A stretch of 35,012 nt of DNA from Oscillospiraceae bacterium (GCA_030533325.1 JAUNJJ010000030.1:1-35012), one strand, 5' to 3'; positions 23,427-31,957 are shown, counted from the stretch's first letter. Notes: generated by a model not told the origin, from the letters alone. Numbers and translations are program-made.

Positions 23427-23897
23427 ATGTTTAATAAGGTAATTCTCATGGGTAGACTGGTTGCAGATCCAGAATTGAGACAGACTCCTAGTAACATTTC
23501 CGTTTGCCGTTTCAGAATCGCTGTGGACAGAGGTTATACTTCAAATAGCGGTGAAAGACAGGCTGATTTCATTTCAATCGTTGCATGGAGACAGCAGGCT
23601 GAGTTTGTCAGCAAGTATTTCTCCAAGGGTAAGATGATTATAGTTGAAGGTTCACTCCGCAATGCAGACTATACGGATGCAAACGGGGTTAAGCACTATG
23701 CTATGGAAGTTCAGGCAGACAGAGTTTCATTCGGTGAATCCAAATCAGCTTCACAGAATGCTCCTTCAGGTAATTTCCAGCAGCCTTCATATCAGCAGAA
23801 CAATGCTTCTGCGGCACCGGCAGCTAATGAATCAGTTCAGATAGGTGACTTAGGTGACTTTGAAGAAATCCTGAGTGACGGTGACGTTCCTTTCTGA
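23427..23897 (+). CDS. ssb: Single-stranded DNA-binding protein
   Basis: A 156-residue SSB. The OB fold spans ~1-105 (MFNKVILMGRLVADPELR, ISIVAWRQQAEFVSKYFSKG). A Gln/Asn/Pro/Ser-rich flexible linker follows at ~110-140, and the acidic tip DGDVPF recruits replication and repair partners. It coats single-stranded DNA as a tetramer. GGAGG lies upstream of ATG 23427. The position between rpsF and rpsR is the conserved Firmicutes arrangement. Confidence 0.97.
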   Translation: MFNKVILMGRLVADPELRQTPSNISVCRFRIAVDRGYTSNSGERQADFISIVAWRQQAEFVSKYFSKGKMIIVEGSLRNADYTDANGVKHYAMEVQADRVSFGESKSASQNAPSGNFQQPSYQQNNASAAPAANESVQIGDLGDFEEILSDGDVPF

Positions 23898-23946
23898 TGT
23901 AACAAATTTTCGTACAAGTATATTTTAGTGTTGAGGAGGGTTAATC

Positions 23947-24201
23947 ATGGAAAAGGAAAAGGACAGAGAAAGAAGTCCTCGTAACGCAAAGAGACCTCGC
24001 AAGAAGGTTTGCTCATTCTGCGTTGATCGTGTAGAAGTTATCGACTATAAGGATGTTGCTAAGCTCAGAAAGTGCATGACTGACAGAGCTAAGATTCTTC
24101 CAAGACGTGTAACAGGCACATGTGCTTTCCACCAGCGTGAACTTACAAAGGCTATCAAGAGAGCCAGACACGTTGCTTTACTTCCATACGTTAGCGAATA
24201 A
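23947..24201 (+). CDS. rpsR: 30S ribosomal protein S18, zinc-binding form
   Basis: An 84-residue S18. Four Cys (C22, C25, C43, C59) form a C+ zinc site, unlike the Cys-free S18 of many bacteria. The amino terminus is rich in Arg/Lys ([12 protein letters not shown]) and the C-terminal half holds the RNA-binding helices ([21 protein letters not shown]). It pairs with S6 in the platform of the 30S subunit. GAGGAGG lies upstream. Possession of a C+ form often goes with a zinc-regulated C- paralogue elsewhere in a genome; none is in the window. Confidence 0.97.
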   Translation: MEKEKDRERSPRNAKRPRKKVCSFCVDRVEVIDYKDVAKLRKCMTDRAKILPRRVTGTCAFHQRELTKAIKRARHVALLPYVSE

Positions 24202-24220
24202 TTATTAATTTAATTATAAA

Positions 24221-24250
24221 ATAAGCTGGTTCAGCAATGAACCAGCTTAT
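24221..24250. other. Perfect hairpin after rpsR without a T tract on the plus strand
   Basis: 13-base arms 24221-24233 and 24238-24250 (ataagctggttca / tgaaccagcttat), loop gcaa. On the plus strand it is followed by AAAAAA, so it is not a classical terminator there. It may protect the mRNA 3' end or act weakly. The stretch 24251-24362 shows no gene. Confidence 0.6.
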
Positions 24251-24362
24251 AAAAAACCATTATAATGTCAAAAAATAACTCTTTTGAGTATATTTGCGCC
24301 GATAACAATATTAAGGAAATATGAGTCTCAAATCTAAAATCTGCAATTTTTAGTACATACTC

Positions 24363-24402
24363 AAACGCCCGCACAAAATAATTACTGTGCGGGCGTTTTA
24401 CG
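24363..24402. terminator. GC-rich terminator between rpsR and the acyl-CoA synthetase
   Basis: Perfect 13-base arms 24363-24375 and 24386-24398 (aaacgcccgcaca / tgtgcgggcgttt). It probably ends the rpsF operon and may also end the convergent asnS operon. Confidence 0.75.
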
Positions 24403-24420
24403 TTTATTACTGAATTTGGA

Positions 24421-26055
24421 TTAACCTTTTATCTGTGAAGCTACAAGACTTTCTCCGCAGTACATCTTACGAAGTTTTGGCTTTTCAATCTTGCCGGTTG
24501 GATTTCTTGGTACATCGGCAAAGATTATCTTATGAGGACGCTTGTATCTTGGCATTGCCTTGCAGAACTCTTCAATCTCTTCTTCTGTGCAGGACATATC
24601 AGGTTTGATTTCGATAATCGCTGCTGTGATTTCACCGAGTCTGTGATCAGGAAGACCAATAACGGCAACGTCCTTTATCTTGTCGTTTGAACGGAGGAAG
24701 TCCTCTATCTGAACAGGGTAAATATTTTCACCGCCGCTGATAATTACGTCTTTCTTTCTGTCAACAAGATAGATGAATCCGTCTTCATCTTCCTGCGCCA
24801 TATCGCCTGTGAAAAGCCATCCATCGGCAAGTACTTCATCAGTAGCTTTCTGATCCTTGTAGTAGCAGGTCATAACACCAGGTCCCTTTACAGCAAGTTC
24901 TCCGACTTCACCTTTAGGAACAGTGTTTCTGTTTTCATCAACTATGCGGACTTCCCAGCCAAATCCCGGAACTCCGATGGCACCGACCTTATGTATATTT
25001 TCAACGCCAAGATGTACGCAGCCAGGTCCGATTGATTCGGAGAGACCATAGTTTGTATCGTACTGGTGATCAGGGAATACAGCTTTCCATCTTTTTATAA
25101 GACTTGGAGGAACAGGCTGTGCGCCGATATGCATAAGTCTCCACTGCTTTGTTTCGTATTCATCAAGTCTGATTTCTCCGCTGTCAATTGCATCAAGAAT
25201 ATCCTGTGCCCACGGAACGAGCAGCCAAACTATGGTGCATTTTTCATCTGAAACAGCTCTGAGGATATTCTTTGGTTTTACGCCTTTGAGGAGGACGGCC
25301 TTTGAACCTGATATAAGGCTTCCGAACCAGTGCATTTTTGCACCTGTATGGTAGAGAGGCGGAATGCAGAGAAATACGTCTTCTTCAGTCTGTCCGTGAT
25401 GATTCTGCTCAACGCGGCACGAGTGCATAAGGCTTTCATGATTGTGAAGGATAGCCTTAGGAAAACCTGTTGTACCTGAGGAGAAGTAAATTGCTGCATC
25501 GTCACTGTCTGCAAGCTTTATATCAGGGGCAGTACTGCTGTGATTTGCTGCAAGGTGAAGATAGTTTTCAGCAAAAGTAGGGCAGTTGTCTCCTACATAG
25601 AACAAAAGTTTAACCTTTGGAATACTGTCGCAGATTTCTTCCATACGTCCGATGAATTCCGGACCGAAAACTATAGCATTGGTATCGGCAAGTTCGAGAC
25701 AGTATTTTATTTCTCCGGACGTGTATCTGTAGTTAAGCGGTACTGCGAGTGCTCCTGTCTTCAGAATTCCGAAATATATCGGGAGCCATTCAAGTCCGTT
25801 CATAAGCAGGATACCGACTTTGTCACCTTTTTTGATTCCGCGGCTGATGAGGAGGTTGGCACATCTGTTTGCTTTTTCGTTGAATACGCTCCATGTAATT
25901 TCACGGCGGTATGTTTCAGATGAGCCCTGTTCTATAAGTTCGTATTCTTTCCAGGTAACCCTTCTCATTTCCTGGATTTCGGGGTTTATTTCAACAAGTG
26001 CAGTTTTGTCGCTTAGTTTTTCTGCATTCTGTTCAAGTAATTCTGTAATTGGCAT
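24421..26055 (-). CDS. AMP-forming acyl-CoA synthetase
   Basis: Activates a carboxylic acid to its CoA thioester through an acyl-adenylate. It is 544 residues from ATG 26055 (MPITELLEQNAEKL), with GAAAGGA 12 bases upstream; the seven-codon upstream extension starts with TTG and overlaps that ribosome binding site. Motifs: phosphate loop SSGTTGFPK 192-200, YGLSE 336-340, the GDMAQEDEDGFIYLVDRKKD hinge region and catalytic Lys522 in NPTGKIEK. Substrate is not determined; medium- or long-chain fatty or aromatic acids are typical of the family. It starts 26 bases after asnA in the same direction, so it is the last gene of a T-box-controlled asparagine operon, which is unexpected. Confidence 0.88.
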   Translation of the reverse strand: MPITELLEQNAEKLSDKTALVEINPEIQEMRRVTWKEYELIEQGSSETYRREITWSVFNEKANRCANLLISRGIKKGDKVGILLMNGLEWLPIYFGILKTGALAVPLNYRYTSGEIKYCLELADTNAIVFGPEFIGRMEEICDSIPKVKLLFYVGDNCPTFAENYLHLAANHSSTAPDIKLADSDDAAIYFSSGTTGFPKAILHNHESLMHSCRVEQNHHGQTEEDVFLCIPPLYHTGAKMHWFGSLISGSKAVLLKGVKPKNILRAVSDEKCTIVWLLVPWAQDILDAIDSGEIRLDEYETKQWRLMHIGAQPVPPSLIKRWKAVFPDHQYDTNYGLSESIGPGCVHLGVENIHKVGAIGVPGFGWEVRIVDENRNTVPKGEVGELAVKGPGVMTCYYKDQKATDEVLADGWLFTGDMAQEDEDGFIYLVDRKKDVIISGGENIYPVQIEDFLRSNDKIKDVAVIGLPDHRLGEITAAIIEIKPDMSCTEEEIEEFCKAMPRYKRPHKIIFADVPRNPTGKIEKPKLRKMYCGESLVASQIKG

Positions 26056-26080
26056 TATTATATTATGTCCTTTCAAAAGA

Positions 26081-27094
26081 TCAGAGGAGTGTGATTCCGT
26101 GGTCAGCGCATTTTTTTGTCATTTCTTCAGGCCAGATGGAGGACTGGACTTCGCCGATGTGGGCTTTTTCTAGGAGGAACATGCAGAGTCTTGACTGACC
26201 GATACCGCCGCCGATTGTAAGCGGGAGAGTACCTTCTGCAATCATCTTATGATACGGGAATTTCATTCTGTCCTCTGCACCGCATTCTGCAAGCTGACGT
26301 TTAAGAGCAGCTTCGTCGACTCTGATACCCATTGATGAGATTTCAAGTGCATTGTCGAGAACTTCGTTCCATACAAAAATATCGCCGTTAAGTGTCCAGT
26401 CATCATAGTCAGGAGCTCTGCCGTCATGTTTTTCGCCACTTGCAAGTTTTCCGCCAATCTGCATAATAAATACAGTCTTGTGCTCCTTTGTGATAAGGCG
26501 TTCACGTTCCCTGGCGGTTTTGTCAGGATACATATTTTCAAGTTCCTGAGTTGTTATGAAGAACGGTGAATCGCATATCTCTGCCTTAAGCTGAGGATAA
26601 CGAAGGCTCACTTTCCTCTTGGTGTATGACACAGACTTTACTATAGCCTTTACAGTATCCTTAAGAAATTCTATATTGCGCTGATCACGTGTGATTACCT
26701 TTTCCCAGTCCCACTGGTCAACAAAGACTGAATGTGTGTTGTCAGTGTCATCATCACGTCTGATGGCATTCATATCTGTGTAAATACCTTCGCCCGGTTT
26801 GTATCCGTAGCGGTAAAGAGCCATTCTCTTCCACTTTGCAAGAGACTGAACTACTTCAGCTTCCGTTCCGTCAATTTCCCTGATGTCAAAGCTAACCTTT
26901 CTTTCCACACCGTTGAGGTCATCGTTTATACCGCTTTCCTTTGTAACGATAAGCGGAGCAGATACACGGTCAAGTGTTACAGCAAATGAAAGAGCCTGCT
27001 GGAAAACGTCTTTGATATACTTGATAGCGTGCTGTGTTTCTCTGAGTGAGAGTGCTGGTTTGTAACCTTCCGGTAAGTAGAGTGATTTTGCCAT
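26081..27094 (-). CDS. asnA: Aspartate--ammonia ligase (asparagine synthetase A)
   Basis: Makes asparagine from aspartate, ammonia and ATP. It is 337 residues from ATG 27094 (MAKSLYLPEGYKPALSLRETQ), with AAAGGATG upstream; an in-frame ATG three codons earlier overlaps that site. The fold is that of class II aminoacyl-tRNA synthetases: HSVFVDQWDWEK near the middle and a motif-3-like GGGIGQSRLCMFLLEK near the end. It lies 44 bases after asnS, so a single T-box senses uncharged tRNA-Asn and controls both asparagine supply and its loading. Confidence 0.96.
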   Translation of the reverse strand: MAKSLYLPEGYKPALSLRETQHAIKYIKDVFQQALSFAVTLDRVSAPLIVTKESGINDDLNGVERKVSFDIREIDGTEAEVVQSLAKWKRMALYRYGYKPGEGIYTDMNAIRRDDDTDNTHSVFVDQWDWEKVITRDQRNIEFLKDTVKAIVKSVSYTKRKVSLRYPQLKAEICDSPFFITTQELENMYPDKTARERERLITKEHKTVFIMQIGGKLASGEKHDGRAPDYDDWTLNGDIFVWNEVLDNALEISSMGIRVDEAALKRQLAECGAEDRMKFPYHKMIAEGTLPLTIGGGIGQSRLCMFLLEKAHIGEVQSSIWPEEMTKKCADHGITLL

Positions 27095-27138
27095 GATTAT
27101 CATCCTTTCAAGAAATATTTATATAGTAAACGATAAAT

Positions 27139-28509
27139 TTATCTTATGCTTCCTACAGTTCTTGGGTAAAGTGTTACGTCTCTGATGTTTGAAACACCTG
27201 TTACATACATAATAAGACGTTCAAAGCCAAGGCCGAAACCACCGTGAGGAACAGAACCGAATTTTCTGAGGTCAAGGTAGTCGCTGTAGAGGCTGAGGTT
27301 CATTCCTCTTTCGTTCATAGCTGCAACGAGTTTGTCATAGTCGGCTTCTCTTTCACTTCCGCCGATGATTTCTCCGACACCAGGTACGAGGAGGTCAACA
27401 GCAGCAACTGTCTTTCCGTCCGGGTTCTGTTTCATGTAGAATGACTTGATTTCCTTCGGATAGTCAGTTACGAACACTGCCTTTTTGAATACCTTTTCAG
27501 CAATGTATCTTTCGTGTTCTGTCTGGAGATCGCAGCCCCATGAAACAGGGTATACAAAGTCTTCGCCTGATTCCTGGAGGAGTTTGATTGCATCTGTATA
27601 TGATACAACGCCGAAGTCGTGTGATATAAGCTCTTCGAGTCTTTCGATGATTCCCTTTTCAAAGTGATCATCAAAGAACTGCATCTCATCCTTGCATGTA
27701 TCAAGAAGTTCACGGATAACTGTCTTGAGCATATCTTCAGCCATCTCAATAATGTCAGGGAGTTCCGCAAATGCTACTTCCGGTTCAACATGCCAGAATT
27801 CTGCAAGGTGCTTTGGTGTATTTGAGTTTTCAGCACGGAAGCTTGGACCGAAGGTGTAAATCTTTCCGAGAGCCATTGCTGCAACTTCGCCTTCAAGCTG
27901 ACCTGAAACGCTCAGACCTGCACGTTTGCCGAAGAAGTCGTCATTGTAGTAGTCTTCTTCGTTTTTGTAGTCCTGTGAGTAACCGATTGTTGTTACCTGG
28001 AACATTTCACCGGCACCTTCGCAGTCGCTGCCTGTGATAAGTGGTGTGTTTATATAAACATAGTTTCTGTTCTGGAAGTATCTGTGTATTGATTCGGCAA
28101 GTACTGAACGTACACGGAGAACAGCGTTGAATGTATTGGTACGTCCTCTGAGATGTGGCATTGTTCGTAAGAATTCGAGAGTATGTCTCTTCTTCTGGAG
28201 AGGGTATTCAAGCGGACAGTCACCGATTAATTCAATAGATGAGGCATTGATTTCCACAGCTGCCTGACGAGCTTCAACTACTGTACCTTCAACTTTTACT
28301 GAAGCTCCGAGTCTCAGTGCGTTTTCATATTCGATATCTGATGTCTTGTCGATAACTATCTGAAGGTGCTTGAGTGAAGTACCGTCATTGAGTTCGATAA
28401 ATGCAACGTTTTTTGAATTTCTTGCTGTGCGTACCCAGCCGCATACGGTTACACTTTTTCCGATGAAGGAAGGGTTTGTTATTATCTCTTTGATATCTGT
28501 GTGTTTCAT
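27139..28509 (-). CDS. asnS: Asparaginyl-tRNA synthetase
   Basis: Charges tRNA-Asn. It is 456 residues from ATG 28509 (MKHTDIKEIITNPSFIGKSV), with AAAGGA upstream; the longer open frame runs into the T-box terminator and is not used. It has an amino-terminal OB-fold anticodon-binding domain (VTVCGWVRTARNSKNVAFIELNDG), class II motif 2 (FRAENSNTPKHLAEFWHVEPE) and motif 3 (GFGLGFERLIMYVTG). First gene of the asnS-asnA-acyl-CoA synthetase operon under the T-box leader at 28525-28778. Confidence 0.97.
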   Translation of the reverse strand: MKHTDIKEIITNPSFIGKSVTVCGWVRTARNSKNVAFIELNDGTSLKHLQIVIDKTSDIEYENALRLGASVKVEGTVVEARQAAVEINASSIELIGDCPLEYPLQKKRHTLEFLRTMPHLRGRTNTFNAVLRVRSVLAESIHRYFQNRNYVYINTPLITGSDCEGAGEMFQVTTIGYSQDYKNEEDYYNDDFFGKRAGLSVSGQLEGEVAAMALGKIYTFGPSFRAENSNTPKHLAEFWHVEPEVAFAELPDIIEMAEDMLKTVIRELLDTCKDEMQFFDDHFEKGIIERLEELISHDFGVVSYTDAIKLLQESGEDFVYPVSWGCDLQTEHERYIAEKVFKKAVFVTDYPKEIKSFYMKQNPDGKTVAAVDLLVPGVGEIIGGSEREADYDKLVAAMNERGMNLSLYSDYLDLRKFGSVPHGGFGLGFERLIMYVTGVSNIRDVTLYPRTVGSIR

Positions 28510-28524
28510 AGTAATTATCCTTTC

Positions 28525-28778
28525 AAAAAAATAACTCCCGTCCTGTAACAAAACAGGACGGGAGAAAAATCTTCCGTGGTGCCACCTGAATTACTGTATA
28601 AAAATACAGTCACTCTGCTCTGCGTAACGTGCAGAATACGTCGCCCCTAATAACTCCGCTGAGCTTTCAGTTTGCTGCTCCCGGGTGTTATTCGCACAGA
28701 CTCCGGTATGCGGTTTTCACTGCCCCGCACTCACTTTGACTGATTTTCTGTGTTACTTCTCCCGATCAATGCATTTAA
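28525..28778 (-). promoter_or_regulatory. T-box riboswitch (tRNA-Asn) with terminator
   Basis: On the minus strand the leader contains the conserved T-box AGGTGGCACCACGG (within 28571-28590). A strong terminator hairpin follows (28535-28564, tcctgt/acagga core), with its T run at 28525-28533, just before the asnS ribosome binding site. Stem I begins near 28765 (cgggagaagta), and its 3' side gaataacacccg carries the likely specifier codon AAC at 28689-28687, followed by A. This fits Asn and the downstream genes. Binding of uncharged tRNA-Asn should favour the antiterminator and switch the operon on. Confidence 0.93.
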
Positions 28779-28792
28779 GTATTTACAAAATA

Positions 28793-28821
28793 ATTATAGC
28801 ATCAGAGAGCGGGGATGTCAA
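28793..28821 (-). promoter_or_regulatory. Promoter of the asn T-box operon
   Basis: Minus strand TTGACA (28821-28816), 17-base spacer, TATAAT (28798-28793): full consensus, just upstream of the T-box stem I. Confidence 0.9.
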
Positions 28822-28863
28822 TGATTTTTTTGCAGGGATTTGCGGTTTTTCTGTCCGCATTCG

Positions 28864-29880
28864 CTATTCGGCAACAAGGGTGAATGAATGATTTTCCCTG
28901 TTGTAGAAGAATACGTTGTCGGAAAGGGTATCTTCCGGACCAAAGGTTCTGTTGGTTGCTCTGACATGACGGCGGATACTGGATGGTTCTATTGTGCCTT
29001 TTTTATGTATCATGGCTTCATGGATGCTTGTGAAGGCAACGTAAAAGCTGTCGTCAAACATTTCGGCGATTTTTTCCTTTACACCAGGGTAGAACATCGC
29101 TATGGCGCCGTTTGTTTTTCTTGTTGTGGTTACGAGGGGGATGGTTTCCGGTTTCAGCGGATGCGGGCTGTAGTCGGCTGACATAAAGGCACTTTCGGAA
29201 TCAGAGGTGTTTTCTATCTCAAGCAGATTGGTGTACAGCCTCGGCATGGCGAAAACATTTGTATTCAGAAGTGTTGACATCATAAGGTTGTCCGTGTCGA
29301 TGTTCCATTTTTCAAAAACTGACTTAGGTATTTTTACCGTGTTAAGACAGTTGTTTTCAGCATCGTCAAGTACAACGGCATAGAGTACAAGTGCTATATC
29401 ACCGATGCACTTGTAAACATAGTCCTCAAGCTGTGCAAGGTTGTTTTTCAGATTAAGAGGTCTGATAATCAGTTTGTCCCTGATTTTTTCGTAACTGTCC
29501 ATGCAGGAAATAATTTCTGATGCACTGGATTCAATGTGCCTTGCATAGTCAAGACTTTCATAAACCTGTTTTTCGACTCCGTCCCAGCCTTTTTTGCAGA
29601 ACAGATCGTAGAGCTGGTTTATGTCGAACCTCAGAAAATTGTTTTTTTCTTCTCCGCATCTGCACGGGATTTTTATCTCGGCAAAATCACCCAGAAGTCT
29701 GCTGTCTTCCACATGGAAGTATTTCAGGTTTGTGTTTCTGATAAACATATCAGTGTCCCTGTCATCCGGAGTGGCTGTTTCACCCTTAAGGTGAAGTGTG
29801 AGTTCGGCTTCGGCTTCATTGAAAGCCGGTGAGTCAAAGACTCTTTCCATAAGTTCTTCAAAAAAAGTTTCGTAGTTCAT
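28864..29880 (-). CDS. DUF5688 family protein
   Basis: A 338-residue soluble protein from ATG 29880 (MNYETFFEELMERVFDSPAF), with AAGGAGAAAAGC upstream. It resembles the DUF5688 family of Ruminococcus and Lachnospiraceae: PRLYTNLLEIENT and YSPHPLKPETIPLVTTT in the middle, and a C-terminal GPEDTLSDNVFFYNRENHSF. No signal peptide, membrane segment or recognised catalytic motif is visible. Family members are often present in several copies per genome and their role is unknown. It has its own consensus promoter (29939-29967), divergent from the HD-GYP gene. Confidence 0.7.
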   Translation of the reverse strand: MNYETFFEELMERVFDSPAFNEAEAELTLHLKGETATPDDRDTDMFIRNTNLKYFHVEDSRLLGDFAEIKIPCRCGEEKNNFLRFDINQLYDLFCKKGWDGVEKQVYESLDYARHIESSASEIISCMDSYEKIRDKLIIRPLNLKNNLAQLEDYVYKCIGDIALVLYAVVLDDAENNCLNTVKIPKSVFEKWNIDTDNLMMSTLLNTNVFAMPRLYTNLLEIENTSDSESAFMSADYSPHPLKPETIPLVTTTRKTNGAIAMFYPGVKEKIAEMFDDSFYVAFTSIHEAMIHKKGTIEPSSIRRHVRATNRTFGPEDTLSDNVFFYNRENHSFTLVAE

Positions 29881-29938
29881 GTGCTTTTCTCCTTGTAATA
29901 AAATGTATTTGTGGAAATTAATTTCATTTCCTGAACAT

Positions 29939-29967
29939 AGTATAACATATCTTTCAAATAATGTCAA
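29939..29967 (-). promoter_or_regulatory. Promoter of the DUF5688 gene
   Basis: Minus strand TTGACA (29967-29962), 17-base spacer, TATACT (29944-29939). Its -35 lies 37 bases from the -35 of the divergent HD-GYP promoter, so a shared operator could act on both. Confidence 0.85.
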
Positions 29968-30004
29968 CCATAAAATTACAAAAACTCTTAAAATTCTCAC
30001 CGTA

Positions 30005-30033
30005 TTGACAAATTTGTTTATTTCGTATATAAT
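30005..30033 (+). promoter_or_regulatory. Promoter of the HD-GYP gene
   Basis: TTGACA (30005-30010), 17-base spacer, TATAAT (30028-30033). Confidence 0.88.
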
Positions 30034-30088
30034 GAAATTAAAAATTTCTAATAAATGTTATTAAATTAACAGATTATGGGGGATTTGG

Positions 30089-31459
30089 ATGAAAAAGAAT
30101 ATGAGGTTAATGTGGCCGTTGCTTATACTTATCATTTTATCCGGTGCGATAGTGGTCAGGATGAATATTCGGTATAATTCCGAAGAGCACATTGCAAGCC
30201 TTGAATCAGGATGTTATTCGGATAATAATATCAGTATAAATCTTGCTGCAAGGGGCGCGGGCACTGATGAGGTTGCAACATGGGATTATCAGATAATTTC
30301 TGAGTATGAAGAGGAAAATGAAATAAAGATTCCGGGAATAGGAACTATTTATGAATTTACTATTGTAAACAAAAGTGACAGTATAATAAAAGACTGGAGT
30401 TTCAGAGTTGTCATGCCTGAAGCTGCATATCTCAACGGCGGCTGGAACGGTGTGTTTAACATTCATCAGTTTACAGGCTCGGATTCTCCGGCGGAATTTT
30501 CAACATCGGATTTTGACATGAAAGGAACGGAACTCGAATACTTTGTTTCTCAGGGTTGTCTTCTCATTCCGCTTGAGGAAGGCGACTGGTTTAATTATAC
30601 ACCAAGTGAAAAAGCAGATGAAATGCCAGTTCCGGCTACAGTAAAGGGAATGGATGAGCCTTATTCCAAAACAATAGGATTCATACTTTATTTCAGGACT
30701 GACGACATGACTCATCTTGCTGATTTTAAAGACTGTACGGTTTCTTATCATTTATACCGAAACCTTAAGGATGACAGAGCGTTTAAAGGCGTCTGTATTG
30801 CTATGATTCTGTGGATTCTTGGTGTTGCAGAGATTCATGTACTTTATCTGCATACCCAAAAGCTTGTTAAACAGCAGAAGAGAAATATGAAAATCATAAA
30901 CGAATCCATGGAGACATTTGCAAACTTCATTGATGCAAAGGATCCTAACACAAAGGGACATTCAGTCCGGGTTGCTCATTATTCAAGACTTATTGCCGAA
31001 AAGCTGGGTATGAATGAAGATGAGTGTCAGGATATTTACTATATCGGACTTCTTCATGACTGCGGGAAAATATCAATTCCGCAGGAAATACTTATGAAAC
31101 CGGGCAGACTGACTGACGAAGAATACTCTGTTATGAAAAGTCATTCACAAAAGGGATTCCAGATGCTCGAAAATTTCACTTCCATTGCCAGTATCGGTGA
31201 AGGTGCGTATTCACATCATGAGAGGTATGACGGTCGTGGGTATCCTCGTGGATTAAAAGGGGAAGAGATTCCGCTTATAGGCAGGATAATCTGTATTGCT
31301 GATGCTTTTGACGCTATGAACAGCAAGAGATGCTATCGTGATAAACTGGACAGAGATGTAATAATAAGCGAGCTTGAAAAGAACAGAGGTGTTCAGTTTG
31401 ACCCGGAGATAACGGATATTTTTCTCGGTATGATTGAAAGCGGGGAAATAAAACTCTGA
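30089..31459 (+). CDS. HD-GYP phosphodiesterase with CBM2-like extracellular domain
   Basis: A 456-residue membrane protein predicted to degrade cyclic di-GMP. Layout: TM ~8-24; extracellular part ~25-232; TM ~234-254; coiled linker ~255-275; HD-GYP ~275-450. The HD-GYP site is intact: GHSVRVAHYS 290-299, HD 323-324, HHERYDGRGYP 376-386. In the extracellular part, IYEFTIVNKSDSIIKDWSF (87-105) followed by GGWNGVF (117-123) has the spacing of the cellulose-binding CBM2 fold (Asn94, Trp103, Trp119-Asn120). The sensor may therefore bind polysaccharide. It starts at ATG 30089 with GGGGGA upstream. The PH-domain gene has its own promoter immediately after. Confidence 0.88.
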   Translation: MKKNMRLMWPLLILIILSGAIVVRMNIRYNSEEHIASLESGCYSDNNISINLAARGAGTDEVATWDYQIISEYEEENEIKIPGIGTIYEFTIVNKSDSIIKDWSFRVVMPEAAYLNGGWNGVFNIHQFTGSDSPAEFSTSDFDMKGTELEYFVSQGCLLIPLEEGDWFNYTPSEKADEMPVPATVKGMDEPYSKTIGFILYFRTDDMTHLADFKDCTVSYHLYRNLKDDRAFKGVCIAMILWILGVAEIHVLYLHTQKLVKQQKRNMKIINESMETFANFIDAKDPNTKGHSVRVAHYSRLIAEKLGMNEDECQDIYYIGLLHDCGKISIPQEILMKPGRLTDEEYSVMKSHSQKGFQMLENFTSIASIGEGAYSHHERYDGRGYPRGLKGEEIPLIGRIICIADAFDAMNSKRCYRDKLDRDVIISELEKNRGVQFDPEITDIFLGMIESGEIKL

Positions 31460-31464
31460 TTCCC

Positions 31465-31493
31465 TTGACAATGGTCTCTTATAAATTTATAAT
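31465..31493 (+). promoter_or_regulatory. Promoter of the PH-domain gene
   Basis: TTGACA (31465-31470), 17-base spacer, TATAAT (31488-31493), starting six bases after the HD-GYP stop. There is no terminator between, so read-through is also possible. Confidence 0.85.
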
Positions 31494-31528
31494 AAGATAT
31501 AGATACACGTACAAAGGAGAAAAAATAT

Positions 31529-31948
31529 ATGAATAAAAAACACTCTGACTACATATGGACTGATAAAAAGCGTACAATATTCGGACTTCCGATTTCACTG
31601 ACCAGATATTTTCTTACAGAAAAGAAGATTATCAGACGTACAGGATTTTTCAATATCACTGAGGATGAGATTAATATCTACAAGATTACTGACAAGAAGC
31701 TTACTCTTTCGTTCGGTGAGAGAATTTTCGGATGCGGAACGATAACAATTTTTTCAAAGGATACAGATACAAGAGTAATGGATATCAAATCTGTGAAGGA
31801 TCCGTACAGGATATCGGAACTGATTGATGAGGCGCTTAACAAGGAACGTGACAAGTACGGAATCAGAGGCAGGGATATGATTCCTGATCCTCATGACCAT
31901 GACGATTGCTTTGACTGTCCGGAAGAAACAGACATCAACAATGATTAA
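31529..31948 (+). CDS. Bacterial PH-domain protein (bPH_2/YdbS-like)
   Basis: A 139-residue protein. Residues ~5-110 fit the bacterial PH domain seen in YdbS/YdbT proteins: LTRYFLTEKKIIRRTGFFNITEDEINIYKI, a central GCGTITIFSKD strand and DPYRISELIDEA. The usual transmembrane helices of YdbS are absent, so this is a soluble PH domain. The C-terminal tail DPHDHDDCFDCPEETD is rich in Asp/His/Cys and could bind a metal (inference). AAAGGAG lies upstream of ATG 31529. Function unknown. Confidence 0.75.
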   Translation: MNKKHSDYIWTDKKRTIFGLPISLTRYFLTEKKIIRRTGFFNITEDEINIYKITDKKLTLSFGERIFGCGTITIFSKDTDTRVMDIKSVKDPYRISELIDEALNKERDKYGIRGRDMIPDPHDHDDCFDCPEETDINND

Positions 31949-31957
31949 TACTATAAG

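Noticed and set aside
24221..24250. Classical terminator for rpsR
   Set aside because: The hairpin is perfect but followed by A residues on the plus strand; the GC-rich hairpin at 24363-24398 is the better terminator.
25540..25923. 127-codon antisense frame inside the acyl-CoA synthetase
   Set aside because: Opposite to a clearly conserved enzyme; no start signals of its own.
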